A stretch of 64,000 nt of DNA from Haloferula sp. BvORR071 (GTDB lineage Bacteria > Verrucomicrobiota > Verrucomicrobiia > Verrucomicrobiales > Akkermansiaceae), in the NCBI RefSeq assembly GCF_000739615.1, contig NZ_BATP01000040.1, positions 110,433-174,432 on the forward strand, written 5' to 3'. Numbering within the stretch: position 1 is the stretch's first letter; every line of letters starts with the position of its first letter. Below the pieces are notes generated by a model. It had not been told where the DNA came from. It saw only the letters and a list, made by a program, of their open reading frames with translations, and ran no database searches. Positions 9,081 through 17,964 of the stretch are shown piece after piece. The translations under genes were made by a program, and so were the position numbers.

Positions 9081-9440
9081 TTATGTGTCTACGGAGAGGT
9101 CTTTCCTCGAAAGGGCCGGGATGTCTTTGCTGGCATCAATCAGCCAACCCAAGGGTCGGCTGCGAACCCACTCATCAGCCGATTTGCCGAACTTGTCGAT
9201 GGCCACCAGATCAGCCCCGGCGCAGTCGAGGACGCCAAGTGCCGGGTAGATGTTGGCAGGATGGTGATGGCAGAGCGCAATCACCTTGAACTCCCAAGTC
9301 TCAGATTCCGGAGCGAAGGTCGGGATATTCCGGAGCAACAGTTCCAGGCACCGAACCACGAAATCGCAGTCGCGGAATCCGAGTAGGCTCGGGATTTCGA
9401 CCGGAGTGCATCCCTGGTTGTTCATACTTTCCGGTAGCAT
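9081..9440 (-). CDS. Hypothetical protein
   Basis: A 119-residue soluble protein of unknown function, with PSLLGFRDCDFVVRCLELLL, a WEFKVIALCHHHPANIYPALG stretch and a C-terminal segment rich in Asp and Ser. No signal peptide, membrane segment or recognised domain is visible. The open frame extends to 9503, but those extra residues are encoded by the end of a dispersed palindromic repeat (9468-9603), so a start inside the gene is more likely: ATG at 9440 or 9425. Neither has a good ribosome-binding site. The gene lies downstream of the tricorn-like protease on the same strand. It could be a real small gene or a decayed remnant. Confidence 0.5.
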   Translation of the reverse strand: MLPESMNNQGCTPVEIPSLLGFRDCDFVVRCLELLLRNIPTFAPESETWEFKVIALCHHHPANIYPALGVLDCAGADLVAIDKFGKSADEWVRSRPLGWLIDASKDIPALSRKDLSVDT

Positions 9441-9467
9441 AAGTTGAGGGGATTTCCGCGAACCGAG

Positions 9468-9603
9468 GCAACCTCTTCGAGGTTGAATGATCTTTTGGGC
9501 CATACCCAGGGTAGCCGGCCGCGTTCATCTTCGCCCTCCGGGCTGCGACGGACGCGGCCGGCAACCCTGGGCTATATGAGGGAACGGCGTTGCCGTTCTC
9601 TGA
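9468..9603 (+). repeat. Dispersed palindromic repeat family A, copy 1
   Basis: The element contains stacked palindromes: CAACCTCTTCGAGGTTG (9469-9485), ACCCAGGGT (9504-9512) facing AACCCTGGG (9563-9571), CCGGCCGCG facing CGCGGCCGG nested between them, and AACGGCGTTGCCGTT (9583-9597). The same order of pieces recurs at 18605-18740, in reverse at 42945-43042, and in reduced form at 35321-35380. It lies just downstream of the tricorn-like gene. Confidence 0.88.
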
Positions 9604-9650
9604 GGGAGCGGGAACGCCGTTTCTTAAAATGCTCTATAGTAGGAGCCGAT

Positions 9651-12600
9651 CTACCTTGGTGCCTTATTCGGCCGCGGTGGCGGCTGCGGCACTGGGCGTG
9701 GATCCTTCGCGATCAGATCCTGCAAGTGCTTCACCCCCGCCTCAAGCTGCGCGTCCTTGCCGAGGAAGGTCTGGTGTGGGGCGTTGTCCACCACTTCATC
9801 CGGCTCGACGCCGGTGCCTTCGATCAACCATTGGCCTTCGGGGCCATAGACGCCGAATTCCGCGGCGGTGCACATGCCATTATCCACCAGCCAGCGTTGC
9901 GAGCTGAGCCAGATCTGGCCGCCCCAGGTGCGGGTGCCAATAACCTTGCCGAGGCCGAGGCGGCGGAAGCCTTCCGAGAAGGCTTCGCCATCGCTGGCGG
10001 TGAACTCATTGCAGAGTACCACGACGTGGCCGCGGAAGGCGAACTGCATGTTAGAATAAGGTTGGCCGGCGCGCGGCGCCCAGTGGAACCAAGCCTTGCG
10101 CAGGAGCCGGCCGAGGATCCACGAGTCGGTATTGCCGCCGCGGTTGTGGCGCATGTCGATGATCAGGCCCTGGCGGTCGAAGATCGGATAGAAATTCCGC
10201 GCCCACTCCAGGATGCTCTCCGCCCCCATGGCCCGCAGGTGGACGTAGCCGATGCGGCCTTTGCCAAGATCCTCAGTCGCCAGGCGGCGGGTGTATTCCC
10301 AGGAGGAGTAGCGCAGGTCCGCCTCTGCGGGCGGCGAGAGCGGCTTCACCAGCACCTTGCGGCGGATGCCGCCTTCCTTCGCCTGCACGTCTAACAAGAC
10401 CTGTTGGCCAGCCTTTTGTTCGAGTAGCTCCTGGGGGAACTCGATCGGGGCGAGGTCGCGGCCGTTGATGGCCATGATGATGTCGCCTTCCTTGATACCC
10501 ACACCGGGGCGCGAGAGTGGGCTGGTCTCGCCGGGGTAGTCCGGATCGGTCTGATAGATCTGCTGCACTGCCCAGCCGCTGGTGGCGGGATCGCGGGCGA
10601 GTTGTGCGCCGAGCAGCGAAGGCTGGATGGAGTCCGGCGTATCGCGCAGGTCACCGAAGCGGACGAAGATGTGCAGCGCGCTGAGCTCGCCGGACATCTC
10701 GTGCAGGATGTCACCGAGGTCCGAGCGGTCGGCCACGCGGTCAACCAGCGGCTCATACTTCGCGCGGATCGCGGTCCAGTCCACGCCGTGCATGGCGGGA
10801 TCGTAGAAGTAGTCGCGCAGCATCCGCCAGGATTCGCGGTAGATCTGGTGCCACTCCTCCTTCGGGCTGACGGCGAAGTCCCAGCCATCGAGCGGCACGG
10901 ATTTCTCCAGCTTTGCGGGTGCTTCACCGCCGCTCTCCACCACGTGGAAGTTGTTGCCGTTGCGGAAGGCGATCCACTTGCCGTCCTGCGAGAGATTCCA
11001 GCCTTTCGGATCTTCGGCGAAGAGCTTCGGCTTCGGCGCGTCGGAGTTGATGTCGAGGCGCATCAGGCGCGGCTTGCTGTCGCCGCCGGTCGCTTCCGCC
11101 ATGTAGAAGAGCTGCTTGGCGGTCGCGGTCAGGCCGGTGAGATTGCCGGAGACACCGGGGACCTCGTAGATGCGGGTCTGCAGGCCATCGGGATCGATGT
11201 TGATGGTGACCGCGGCCTTCGGCTTGTCGTCCTCTTCCTTGTCCTTCTTCTTGTTGGCTTCCTGCTCGGCCTTGTCGGCCTCCGCGCTCAGCTCATCCGG
11301 CGGGGTGAAGGGGAAGCGGCCGTTCTTCTGCAGCGCCAGGGCGTAGATGTGGGTGCTTTCGGCGAAGTAGGGCTCCGGCTGGCGCGGGCCCCAGGGCGAT
11401 TTCACCAGCGACTTCAGCTCACGGTCGCTGAGGAACCACAGCCACTTGCCATCGGGCGACCATGCGGGGAAGCCGCTGATCACGCGGTCGCTGGTGGCCT
11501 CGATGGTCTTGCCATCGGTCACGTGATAGAGGCGGATGCGGTCGAAGCTGTTAGGCGCGGGTTCGACGAAGGCCAGCCACTTGCTGTCCGGCGACCAGAC
11601 GAGGTCCTCGAAGCCTTTGCCCGGCGAGGTGCTGACCTTCACGCTTTGCTTGGTCTCGAGGTCGCGGACCCAGAGCTCGTTGTTTTTGTCCTGCCAGGTC
11701 ACCCACTTGCCATCCGGTGAGGTGATCGGCGCGAAGCGGAAGATGGTGCCGTCCTGAGTCAGTAACTCGGAGGTGCCGATGCCATTGGCGGGTAGCTTGA
11801 CCAGCTCGATCTCGCCGGTCTCATCGGTCTGGGCGATGAGCGACTTGCCGTCGGGCATGAAGTGAGCCTCGCGGTAGCGGACGCCTTGCTTGTGAGGAAT
11901 CTCGACGAAGCGGCCGCCCGGCTTCACGGGTGCCACGAAGACACTGCCGCGCGCGGTGAGCACGAGGCGGTCGCCATTCGGCGAGACATTGAACTCGGTG
12001 AGATACTCGAAGGGGTTCTTCACCCAGCGCTCGCGAGTCTGGTCGAAGTCGGAGCTGAGGCTGACTTGGATCTCGCGGTCGCTGGAGTCCTTGAGGTCGA
12101 AGGCGTGGAGGTTGCCGGCTTGCTGATAGACGATGCGGCCGTTGTTCAGGTCGGCGTTGCGGATATCGAAGTCGGTGTATTTGGTGAGCTGCTGGCGGTC
12201 GGTGCCTTCCGCAGTCATCGCCCACAGGTTCATGGTCCCGCTCTGGTCGCAGAGGAAGTAGACGCGACCCTGCCACCACATCGGGTTTTTGGAGGTGCCG
12301 CGGTAATCGGAGACCAGCGGCAGGGCTTCCGGCGTGCCTTCGTCGTAGCGCCAGAGGTTTTGCACGGTGCCGCCCTCGTAGCGCTTGGTGCTGCTCCCTT
12401 GGAAGGGCAGGCGGGTGAAGAAGAGGCGTTTGCCGGTATCGTCCCATGTGCCATCGCTGGCCTGGGCGAGAGGGACCAAGGTCTCGGTGCCATTCGCCGG
12501 ATCGATCGCGACAAGCTGGTCGTTAGGGAGAGTCGAGTGGGCCTTGGTAGTACAGAGCACCTTTCCATCGCGGGTCCAGCCGACCGGGACCGTGCCCTCG

Positions 12601-12914
12601 CCACTCCAGGTGAGGCGCTTCGGAAGGCCGCCGGCGATGGGCATCACATAGGCCTCGATGGGGCCCTCATACTGGGCGGAGAAGGCCACCTGGGAGCCAT
12701 CCGGCGAGATCGTCGCGGAGGTCTCGACACCCGGGTGCGAGCTGAGGCGCTGTGCCACGCCGCCGGTGAGCGGGATCTTCCACAGGTCGCCCTCCGCGGT
12801 GAAGACGACCGTGTCGCCGCTGAGGGCGGGGCTGCGGTAGTAGCCGGGTGCGGCGCTCGCGGTGAGCGGGGCGAGGGCAAGGAGTGCGAGGGGGAACATC
12901 CGAGGCGTGTACAT
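9651..12914 (-). CDS. Tricorn-like S41 family protease, exported
   Basis: A protease of 1087 residues (or 1082 from the ATG at 12899) with a signal peptide (FPLALLALAPLTASA). The N-terminal two thirds form WD40-like/tricorn beta-propellers, seen as repeated SPDGKWV, SPDSKWLAF and SPDGKWLWFLSDR blades. A lysine/glutamate-rich insert (KAEQEANKKKDKEEDDKPK) interrupts them. Next come a helical core segment (WHQIYRESWRMLRDYFYDP), a PDZ domain (GVGIKEGDIIMAINGRDLAP) and a C-terminal S41 peptidase domain. The likely nucleophile serine is about residue 974 in NEFTASDGEAF, and a later glutamate lies in EGTGVEPDEVV, as in archaeal tricorn. Tricorn degrades peptides of a few residues; an exported copy may process periplasmic or imported peptides. 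Confidence 0.92.
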   Translation of the reverse strand: MYTPRMFPLALLALAPLTASAAPGYYRSPALSGDTVVFTAEGDLWKIPLTGGVAQRLSSHPGVETSATISPDGSQVAFSAQYEGPIEAYVMPIAGGLPKRLTWSGEGTVPVGWTRDGKVLCTTKAHSTLPNDQLVAIDPANGTETLVPLAQASDGTWDDTGKRLFFTRLPFQGSSTKRYEGGTVQNLWRYDEGTPEALPLVSDYRGTSKNPMWWQGRVYFLCDQSGTMNLWAMTAEGTDRQQLTKYTDFDIRNADLNNGRIVYQQAGNLHAFDLKDSSDREIQVSLSSDFDQTRERWVKNPFEYLTEFNVSPNGDRLVLTARGSVFVAPVKPGGRFVEIPHKQGVRYREAHFMPDGKSLIAQTDETGEIELVKLPANGIGTSELLTQDGTIFRFAPITSPDGKWVTWQDKNNELWVRDLETKQSVKVSTSPGKGFEDLVWSPDSKWLAFVEPAPNSFDRIRLYHVTDGKTIEATSDRVISGFPAWSPDGKWLWFLSDRELKSLVKSPWGPRQPEPYFAESTHIYALALQKNGRFPFTPPDELSAEADKAEQEANKKKDKEEDDKPKAAVTINIDPDGLQTRIYEVPGVSGNLTGLTATAKQLFYMAEATGGDSKPRLMRLDINSDAPKPKLFAEDPKGWNLSQDGKWIAFRNGNNFHVVESGGEAPAKLEKSVPLDGWDFAVSPKEEWHQIYRESWRMLRDYFYDPAMHGVDWTAIRAKYEPLVDRVADRSDLGDILHEMSGELSALHIFVRFGDLRDTPDSIQPSLLGAQLARDPATSGWAVQQIYQTDPDYPGETSPLSRPGVGIKEGDIIMAINGRDLAPIEFPQELLEQKAGQQVLLDVQAKEGGIRRKVLVKPLSPPAEADLRYSSWEYTRRLATEDLGKGRIGYVHLRAMGAESILEWARNFYPIFDRQGLIIDMRHNRGGNTDSWILGRLLRKAWFHWAPRAGQPYSNMQFAFRGHVVVLCNEFTASDGEAFSEGFRRLGLGKVIGTRTWGGQIWLSSQRWLVDNGMCTAAEFGVYGPEGQWLIEGTGVEPDEVVDNAPHQTFLGKDAQLEAGVKHLQDLIAKDPRPVPQPPPRPNKAPR

Positions 12915-13091
12915 GGCGGTGGCATGCCCGAAAGCAGGGCGGGGGGCAATACCGGTCCACGGGGGCCGCTTTTTCGCGGGAAAGGGGCGGAATCGGTCTT
13001 TGGGGGAAGATGGCGGGGATCGATGCGGGATGGACTGCTTGCCAGGATGCTGTTAGGAAGCGCCCCGCATCGTCGCCGTTGCCGCAGATCC

Positions 13092-13436
13092 ATGCTCGTG
13101 GAGGTCGCCACTCCCTATTCCTCGCAGTATCCCGTCGCGATCCGCTTTGAAGCGGGCGAGCCGGTGGCGGTGGAGCGTGCCGATCCGGAATATCCCGGCT
13201 GGTTTTGGTGCAGGGCCCGCTCCGGTGGTGAGGGCTGGGTGCATTGTTCTTTTCTCAATTCGCTGGTGGGCGAGGCGATCGCGCTGGATGCCTATTCCGC
13301 GCGGGAGCTGACCGCGATGGAAGGGGAGCGTGGCACGCTGATCCACCTGCTGGACGGTTGGGCCTGTGTCCGCCTGCACCGTGGGGAGCAGGGCTGGTTG
13401 CCGGGCAGCCACTTGCGGATGCTGGAGGCGCGCTGA
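13092..13436 (+). CDS. SH3-like domain protein
   Basis: A 114-residue protein made of two SH3-like barrels: residues about 1-55 (VAIRFEAGEPVAVE, WFWCRARSGGEGWVHCSFL) and about 60-110 (AMEGERGTLIHLLDGWACVRLHRGEQGWLPGSHL). Both carry the paired W/G-W-V/L pattern of bacterial SH3 ligand-binding domains. No signal peptide is present from the ATG at 13092; an in-frame ATG at 13047 would add 15 basic residues and cannot be excluded. It reads divergently from the tricorn-like gene and is followed 27 bases later by a membrane protein gene, so 13092-14446 may form one unit. The binding target is unknown. Confidence 0.75.
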   Translation: MLVEVATPYSSQYPVAIRFEAGEPVAVERADPEYPGWFWCRARSGGEGWVHCSFLNSLVGEAIALDAYSARELTAMEGERGTLIHLLDGWACVRLHRGEQGWLPGSHLRMLEAR

Positions 13437-13463
13437 ATTTCGCGGGAGCTTCACACGGGGTTC

Positions 13464-13994
13464 ATGCGAAGGGATCCCACTGTGCGCGTGAAGTTGATCG
13501 CGCCGTTCCTGTTGTTTGTAGGCACCGCTGCGGTGTGTCTGGGCATGTTGGAATCGGCGTTCGAATTGCGGGGCGCGGTGGAGTTCGTGAAGCCTTATCA
13601 CAAAGCCGGGATGCTGGCTGCGGTGGGCGTTTCGGTAGTGTCCTTTTGGCCGTTCTACCGCCGCCTGCACTTGCGGCCGATGCTCGCCGCGCTTGGATTC
13701 GTCACGCTGCTCCTGCTGGTGTGGGCGATGGTGCTGCCGCTGGGTGATCGCCTCGCCGTGCGCGCCCAATTGGCGGCAGCGAGCGAGCCGCTTTCATCCG
13801 AGGAAATCGCTTGGTTCTATCCCGGTGACTCGGGCATGGGACGCGATCCGATGCAGCTTTGGCACCTGCTGTGGGCGGTGATGTTCCGCCCGTGGTTGGC
13901 CATGCTGTTCGTGGTGTTCCTCCTGGCCTTCTTTGGTTTTCATCGCAGGCTCGTTGTCTTGGCGGGCGGGTTGAGGCAGCTTCCTTTGGCATGA
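13464..13994 (+). CDS. Hypothetical integral membrane protein
   Basis: A 176-residue protein with about four membrane helices: VKLIAPFLLFVGTAAVCLGM, a segment around MLAAVGVSVVSFWPF, PMLAALGFVTLLLLVWAMVL, and a C-terminal LAMLFVVFLLAFFGF. A soluble loop between helices three and four (about 95-135) is acidic and contains EEIAWFYPGDSG. No family is recognised. The stop codon overlaps the start of the next gene by four bases (ATGA), which suggests translational coupling with the acetyltransferase. Function unknown. Confidence 0.7.
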   Translation: MRRDPTVRVKLIAPFLLFVGTAAVCLGMLESAFELRGAVEFVKPYHKAGMLAAVGVSVVSFWPFYRRLHLRPMLAALGFVTLLLLVWAMVLPLGDRLAVRAQLAAASEPLSSEEIAWFYPGDSGMGRDPMQLWHLLWAVMFRPWLAMLFVVFLLAFFGFHRRLVVLAGGLRQLPLA

Positions 13995-14446
13995 ACTCGC
14001 CTTGGAAGATAGAAGCGGCCAGTGATTCCGAGGCCGCCGGTTGCGACCTGGTCCGGCAGTGGCTGCGGGAATTCAACTGGCAGGCGAATCCCGACTTCAT
14101 GGCGGAGATCAGCCAAGCACATCAACAGGCCAAGCCACTGGTCCTGCTGGCCAAGGCAGATTCGCAGGTGATCGGCGGATTGCTTGCGGAAATCCAACTG
14201 GCGTGGCTGCGGATCTCGATCATGGCGGTGGATCCGGCGTGGCGCTCCCGCAGGATTGGCTCAGCTCTTCTCGTGGCCGCGTGCGAGGAGGCGCTCCGCC
14301 GCGGCTGCCGGCATGCGTATGTGGACACGATGGAATACCAAGCCCCGCGCTTCTACACGGCCCACGGCTTCGAGATCGTGGGCCGGATTGCCGATTGGGA
14401 TTCGCACGGCCATGCGAAGCTGTTCCTGACCAAAGAGCTGGGGTGA
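13991..14446 (+). CDS. GNAT family N-acetyltransferase
   Basis: A 151-residue acetyltransferase that should use acetyl-CoA. The central strand-helix region (LRISIMAVDPAWRSRRIGSALL) holds the pyrophosphate-binding R-R-x-G-x-A-type loop as SRRIGSAL. The C-terminal part (YVDTMEYQAPRFYTAHGFEIVGR) shows the usual A-x-x-F-Y-x-x-x-G-F-E pattern. The substrate cannot be predicted. The ATG at 13991 overlaps the stop of the preceding membrane protein gene by four bases. No export signal. Confidence 0.9.
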   Translation: MNSPWKIEAASDSEAAGCDLVRQWLREFNWQANPDFMAEISQAHQQAKPLVLLAKADSQVIGGLLAEIQLAWLRISIMAVDPAWRSRRIGSALLVAACEEALRRGCRHAYVDTMEYQAPRFYTAHGFEIVGRIADWDSHGHAKLFLTKELG

Positions 14447-14506
14447 GAGCTTCCGACTAAGAATGGACCGGGCCGCGTGTCTTGCAGAAGCAACCCCATC
14501 GATCCC

Positions 14507-14953
14507 ATGAAGACCTCTCTTGCTTGTGTCGCCTTTGGCCTCGCCTTGCTCACCCGCGTGATGGCTCTGGCCGGGGATCTGTCGGAGCCGGGGATTGCGT
14601 TCCCTTCCGATTTCTCCAAGCCCGCCCAACTGCGGATCATGGAGGCGCTCAAGCATCCGGATTGCAAATTCCTCGGCGGCCGCTTCGTGAATTCCTTCAC
14701 CAGCCTCAACTACGCTGGCGAGACCAAGGCCCTGAACCTCTTCATGGAGCAACTCGCGAAGTGCCCGGGAGTGGTGCTGGCGGTGCGCTTCAAGGCGGAG
14801 GGCTTTGCCGAGGGCTGTGACTGGATGATCGCCCACGAGGCGGGTGATCCTTGCAAGCTGACGGTGCACGTGAATTTGAAATCTTCGCGGGTGAAGCTGG
14901 AGGATCTGGTCATTCCTGAGGTAAAGGGACCGCCGGTTGAGCCGGAGAAGTAA
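14507..14953 (+). CDS. Hypothetical exported protein
   Basis: A 148-residue protein with a probable signal peptide (MKTSLACVAFGLALLTRVMALAG). The mature part includes DLSEPGIAFPSDFSKPAQLRIM, a region reading KFLGGRFVNSFTSLNYAG, and strands VVLAVRFKAEG and KLTVHVNLKSSRVKLEDLVIPEV. Two cysteines (in HPDCKF and AKCPG) and one in EGCDW could form disulfides outside the cytoplasm. No family is recognised. The ATG at 14507 is chosen because it begins the hydrophobic signal; the frame is open back to 14477. The broken SRPBCC gene starts five bases after the stop. Confidence 0.7.
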   Translation: MKTSLACVAFGLALLTRVMALAGDLSEPGIAFPSDFSKPAQLRIMEALKHPDCKFLGGRFVNSFTSLNYAGETKALNLFMEQLAKCPGVVLAVRFKAEGFAEGCDWMIAHEAGDPCKLTVHVNLKSSRVKLEDLVIPEVKGPPVEPEK

Positions 14954-14958
14954 ATCGC

Positions 14959-15495
14959 ATGCCTTCCGCCACCATCACCCAGGATATGTGCTACCCCTCA
15001 TGGGAAGTATTCTCCCTGCTGCACGATTACTCGCGGCGGCTGGAGTGGGACACCATGCTGTGTGAGGCCCGCCTGACCCAGGGCCATGAGTAGGCGGCGA
15101 AGGGCGCGACCTCGCTCTGCGTGGGCAAGTTCTTCTGGGGCCTGATCGGCATTGAGACCCGCTATGTGAGCTTCACTCCGGACTCACTTGCGGCGGTGGA
15201 GATGATCAATGCCCCGCCCTTCTTCGCCGAGTTCGCGGCCAGCATCCGACATGTCGATCACGAGGTGGGTGGCTCGACCCTGACCTACAAGCTGCGCTTC
15301 GTCGCCAAGCCCCGCTGCCTGCGCTGGCTCTTGCACCCGATCATGTTGCGGTTGCTGCGCTACGAGACGCAGAAGCGGCTCAAGGCGCTCTCGGATTATT
15401 TGCAGAGGAGGGAGTGGGAAGCGAAGACGGAGACCGCCCGCTGGGTGGGTGACCGGTGGGGCCAAAATGGAAACATCGATTCTCGCGATGATTGA
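14959..15495 (+). pseudogene. SRPBCC (START-like) family gene with in-frame amber stop
   Basis: Translation from the ATG at 14959 gives MPSATITQDMCYPSWEVF, LLHDYSRRLEWDTMLCEARL and LTQGHE, then a TAG at 15091-15093. It continues in the same frame with AAKGATSLCVGKFFWG, LIGIETRYVSFTPDS, FAASIRHVDH, and a C-terminal helix LRYETQKRLKALSDYLQRR. Both halves fit one 178-residue polyketide-cyclase/START-like protein, so a single base change (for example from GAG, CAG or AAG) broke it. Downstream translation could start at the GTG at 15121, but this would lose the first strand and helix of the fold. It lies upstream of the methyltransferase/FAD oxidase trio. A sequencing error is possible. The last 25 residues look like a non-conserved tail. 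Confidence 0.85.
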
Positions 15496-15673
15496 TGGAG
15501 TCTTTCCGATGACCATCCGGACAAGTTCCGAGGCATGCTGATGGAGGATCAGCCATCCCCGCGTCCCGCGAAGTTGGCAAAGTGTTGGAAAAATAGCATA
15601 TCGGATTGACCCGCGGGCATCCCGAGTGTGTTGTTTTTCCAGCATATCCGGACACACACCGACTCTCCCGGGC

Positions 15674-16570
15674 ATGAAGACTCACTCTCCCAGCGACACC
15701 GCCATCCTCATCGGGCGCAGCATCCTGCTGTCCGCCCGCGACGCTTCACTTGCGCCCTTGTTGTCTGCCGGGGAGGAAGAAGCCACCCGGCGGATTCTCG
15801 GCGAGCGTGCCAGTGAGGGCTGGTTCGGTTTTGCGGAGCAGCAGCCTTGGTTCAGGAGCTGTCTGATGGCGGCGAAGCACTTGCTCCTTGGCGGGATCTT
15901 TGCGCACTACCTTGCCCGGAAGCGCTGGATTGAGGGCGAGGTGTTCCGCGCTCTGGAGGCAGGCGTCCGCCAAGTGGTGATCGCGGGTGCCGGCTACGAT
16001 ACCCTGGCATGGCGGCTCCATCGGGATTGGCCGGAGGTGCAATTCTTCGAGGTCGATCATCCTGCCACCCAAGCGCCGAAGCGAGAAGCCTTGGGGGAGT
16101 CCGAGAACTTGCACTTTCTTCCCGGCGATCTATCCGCGCTGACACTGCCAGAGATCCTGGTGCCCGACGCACGCTATCGCCGCGACGAGTCGACGCTGCT
16201 GATCGCGGAGGGGTTGACGATGTATCTGCCCGAGCCGCGGGTGCGGGCCCTGCTGGCCTCCGCGGCCATGCTCGCGGGAACGAAGGGTCGGGTGATCTTC
16301 ACCTTCATGGAGGCGGGGGAGGATGGCTCTATTTCTTTCCGCGGTGAGAATCCCTTGGTGAGCCTCTGGCTGCAGCTGCGCCGCGAGCCCTTTCGCTGGG
16401 GCTGCTCGCGGGATGAGCTTTCCAGCTTCCTCCGCTCTACCGGACTGCGTGCTGAATCGGTGGCGAACCACCGCGAACTCCGCGCCCGCATCCTTGCGCC
16501 GCGCCGGGCTCCCTTTGTCCGCTTGGCGCGCGGCGAATGCCTTTGCCTGTGCGAACCCTTGGTACGATGA
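15674..16570 (+). CDS. SAM-dependent methyltransferase, leucine carboxyl methyltransferase (PPM1/LCM) type
   Basis: A 298-residue class I methyltransferase. The SAM-binding motif VVIAGAGYDTLAWRL (residues 101-115) is the LCM/PPM1 version (A-G-x-D-T-x-x-R), followed by FFEVDHPATQAPKR, and the post-II strand ESTLLIAEGLTMYLP is typical of the family. In bacteria these enzymes O-methylate carboxylates in polyketides and other small molecules, not PP2A. The ATG at 15674 is preferred over a GTG at 15626. The stop overlaps the next start by four bases (ATGA), so it is translationally coupled to the FAD oxidase. The substrate is unknown; the neighbours suggest a short modification pathway. Confidence 0.9.
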   Translation: MKTHSPSDTAILIGRSILLSARDASLAPLLSAGEEEATRRILGERASEGWFGFAEQQPWFRSCLMAAKHLLLGGIFAHYLARKRWIEGEVFRALEAGVRQVVIAGAGYDTLAWRLHRDWPEVQFFEVDHPATQAPKREALGESENLHFLPGDLSALTLPEILVPDARYRRDESTLLIAEGLTMYLPEPRVRALLASAAMLAGTKGRVIFTFMEAGEDGSISFRGENPLVSLWLQLRREPFRWGCSRDELSSFLRSTGLRAESVANHRELRARILAPRRAPFVRLARGECLCLCEPLVR

Positions 16571-17964
16571 CTGCCGGAGTTCTGTGCAATGACGTCCATT
16601 CGCGGCTGAACCCGGTGCGGGTGGCAGGGGTCAAACAGCCGCGCTCGACGGCGGAAGTGGCTGACTTGTTGCGCCAGGCCACGCGGATGAGGCAGTGCGT
16701 TTCGGTTTGTGGTGCACGTCATGCGATGGGTGGGCAACAGTTCGGCGAGGGCACCCTTTTGCTCGATTGCCGGGGCTTGAAGGATCTGGGCGAAGTCGAC
16801 CGCGAGCGTGGATTGGTCGAGGCTGGGGCAGGTCTGACTTGGCCCGAACTGATCGCCGGATTGCACGCGCAGCAGGAGGGGATGTCTCCGGTGTGGAGCA
16901 TCCGCCAGAAGCAGACCGGTGCCGATGACCTGACTCTCGGTGGGGCCTTGGCCGCGAATATCCATGGCCGCGGCCTGCACATGGAGCCGATCATTGGCGA
17001 CGTGGAAGCGTTCACCTTGGTGGATGCCAGCGGAAGGACCCTGCGCTGCTGCCGGGCGAAGAATACCGAGCTCTTCCGGTGTGCGATCGGAGGCTACGGT
17101 TGCTTCGGCGTCATCACCTCCGTGCAGCTCCGGCTCGCGCCGCGGGTGAAGGTGGAGCGTCTGGTGGAGATCACGGAGATCGGCAAGGTGATCGAATTGT
17201 TGGAGGAGCGTGCTGCGAGCGGATCGAGGTATGGCGATTTCCAATTCTCGATCGACGAGTGCTCGCCGGACTTCCTGAAGCTTGGAGTCTTGTCCTCCTA
17301 TCGTGTGGTCGAGGAGTCGCGGCACATGGAGCCTGCAGCCGAACTCGGGACGGAAGATTGGGAAGAGCTCATCCATCTGGCCCACACTGACCGGGCCAAG
17401 GTGTTCGAAGTTTATTCCCATCACTACCTGCGCAGCCATGGCTCGCTTTACTGGTCGGACACCCACCAGCTCAGTGTCTATCTGCAGGATTACCACTGCC
17501 ACCTCGATGCGCGCCTGGAGGCTCCGGCCGCCACCGAGATGATCACCGAACTCTACGTGCCACCGGCTCAGCTAGCGGAGTTCATGGGCAGGGCCGCGGA
17601 AATACTACGATCTTCGGAGGTCCCGGTGATTTATGGCACCGTGCGTCTGATCGAGCCGGATACAGAAAGCGCCCTGCCGTGGGCAGGTGAGCGCTTCGCC
17701 TGCGTGATCTTCAATCTCCACACCGAGCATCACGGCGCTGGCATCGAGCGCTCGGCTGAGACTTTCCGTCAGCTCATTGACCTCGCCCTGTCCTTGGGCG
17801 GGAGCTACTTCCTGACCTATCACCGCTGGGCCCGGCGGGACCAGATTGAGAGGGCCTATCCGGCCTTCCGCGAGTTTCTCCGCACCAAGGAGCGCCATGA
17901 TCCCGGTGGCCGCATCCAGAGCGAGTGGTGGCGGCACTATCGCGATCTCTTCGCCGCGCCATGA
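16567..17964 (+). CDS. FAD-binding oxidoreductase (PCMH/VAO fold, sugar-lactone oxidase-like)
   Basis: A 465-residue flavoprotein of the vanillyl-alcohol oxidase superfamily. The N-terminal FAD domain shows PRSTAEVADLLRQAT, GARHAMGGQQF (residues 49-59; the His may hold FAD covalently, as in aldonolactone oxidases), GAGLTWPELI, LTLGGALAANIHGRG and IGGYGCFGVITSVQLRLAP. The C-terminal part includes GTVRLIEPD, CVIFNLHTEHHG and a final KERHDPGGRIQSEWW, similar to the arabinono-1,4-lactone oxidase end. No signal peptide is seen. It overlaps genes on both sides by four bases, so the three proteins are probably made together. The substrate is not known. Confidence 0.9.
   Translation: MTAGVLCNDVHSRLNPVRVAGVKQPRSTAEVADLLRQATRMRQCVSVCGARHAMGGQQFGEGTLLLDCRGLKDLGEVDRERGLVEAGAGLTWPELIAGLHAQQEGMSPVWSIRQKQTGADDLTLGGALAANIHGRGLHMEPIIGDVEAFTLVDASGRTLRCCRAKNTELFRCAIGGYGCFGVITSVQLRLAPRVKVERLVEITEIGKVIELLEERAASGSRYGDFQFSIDECSPDFLKLGVLSSYRVVEESRHMEPAAELGTEDWEELIHLAHTDRAKVFEVYSHHYLRSHGSLYWSDTHQLSVYLQDYHCHLDARLEAPAATEMITELYVPPAQLAEFMGRAAEILRSSEVPVIYGTVRLIEPDTESALPWAGERFACVIFNLHTEHHGAGIERSAETFRQLIDLALSLGGSYFLTYHRWARRDQIERAYPAFREFLRTKERHDPGGRIQSEWWRHYRDLFAAP

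Noticed and set aside
9441..9503. N-terminal extension of the small gene at 9081 to 9503
   Set aside because: The extra residues are encoded by repeat family A, which also occurs at other loci outside genes.
15091..15093. TAG at 15091 as a pyrrolysine or read-through codon
   Set aside because: The gene family has no pyrrolysine members, no PYLIS-like structure is seen and no pyl genes are in the window. A mutation or sequencing error is simpler.
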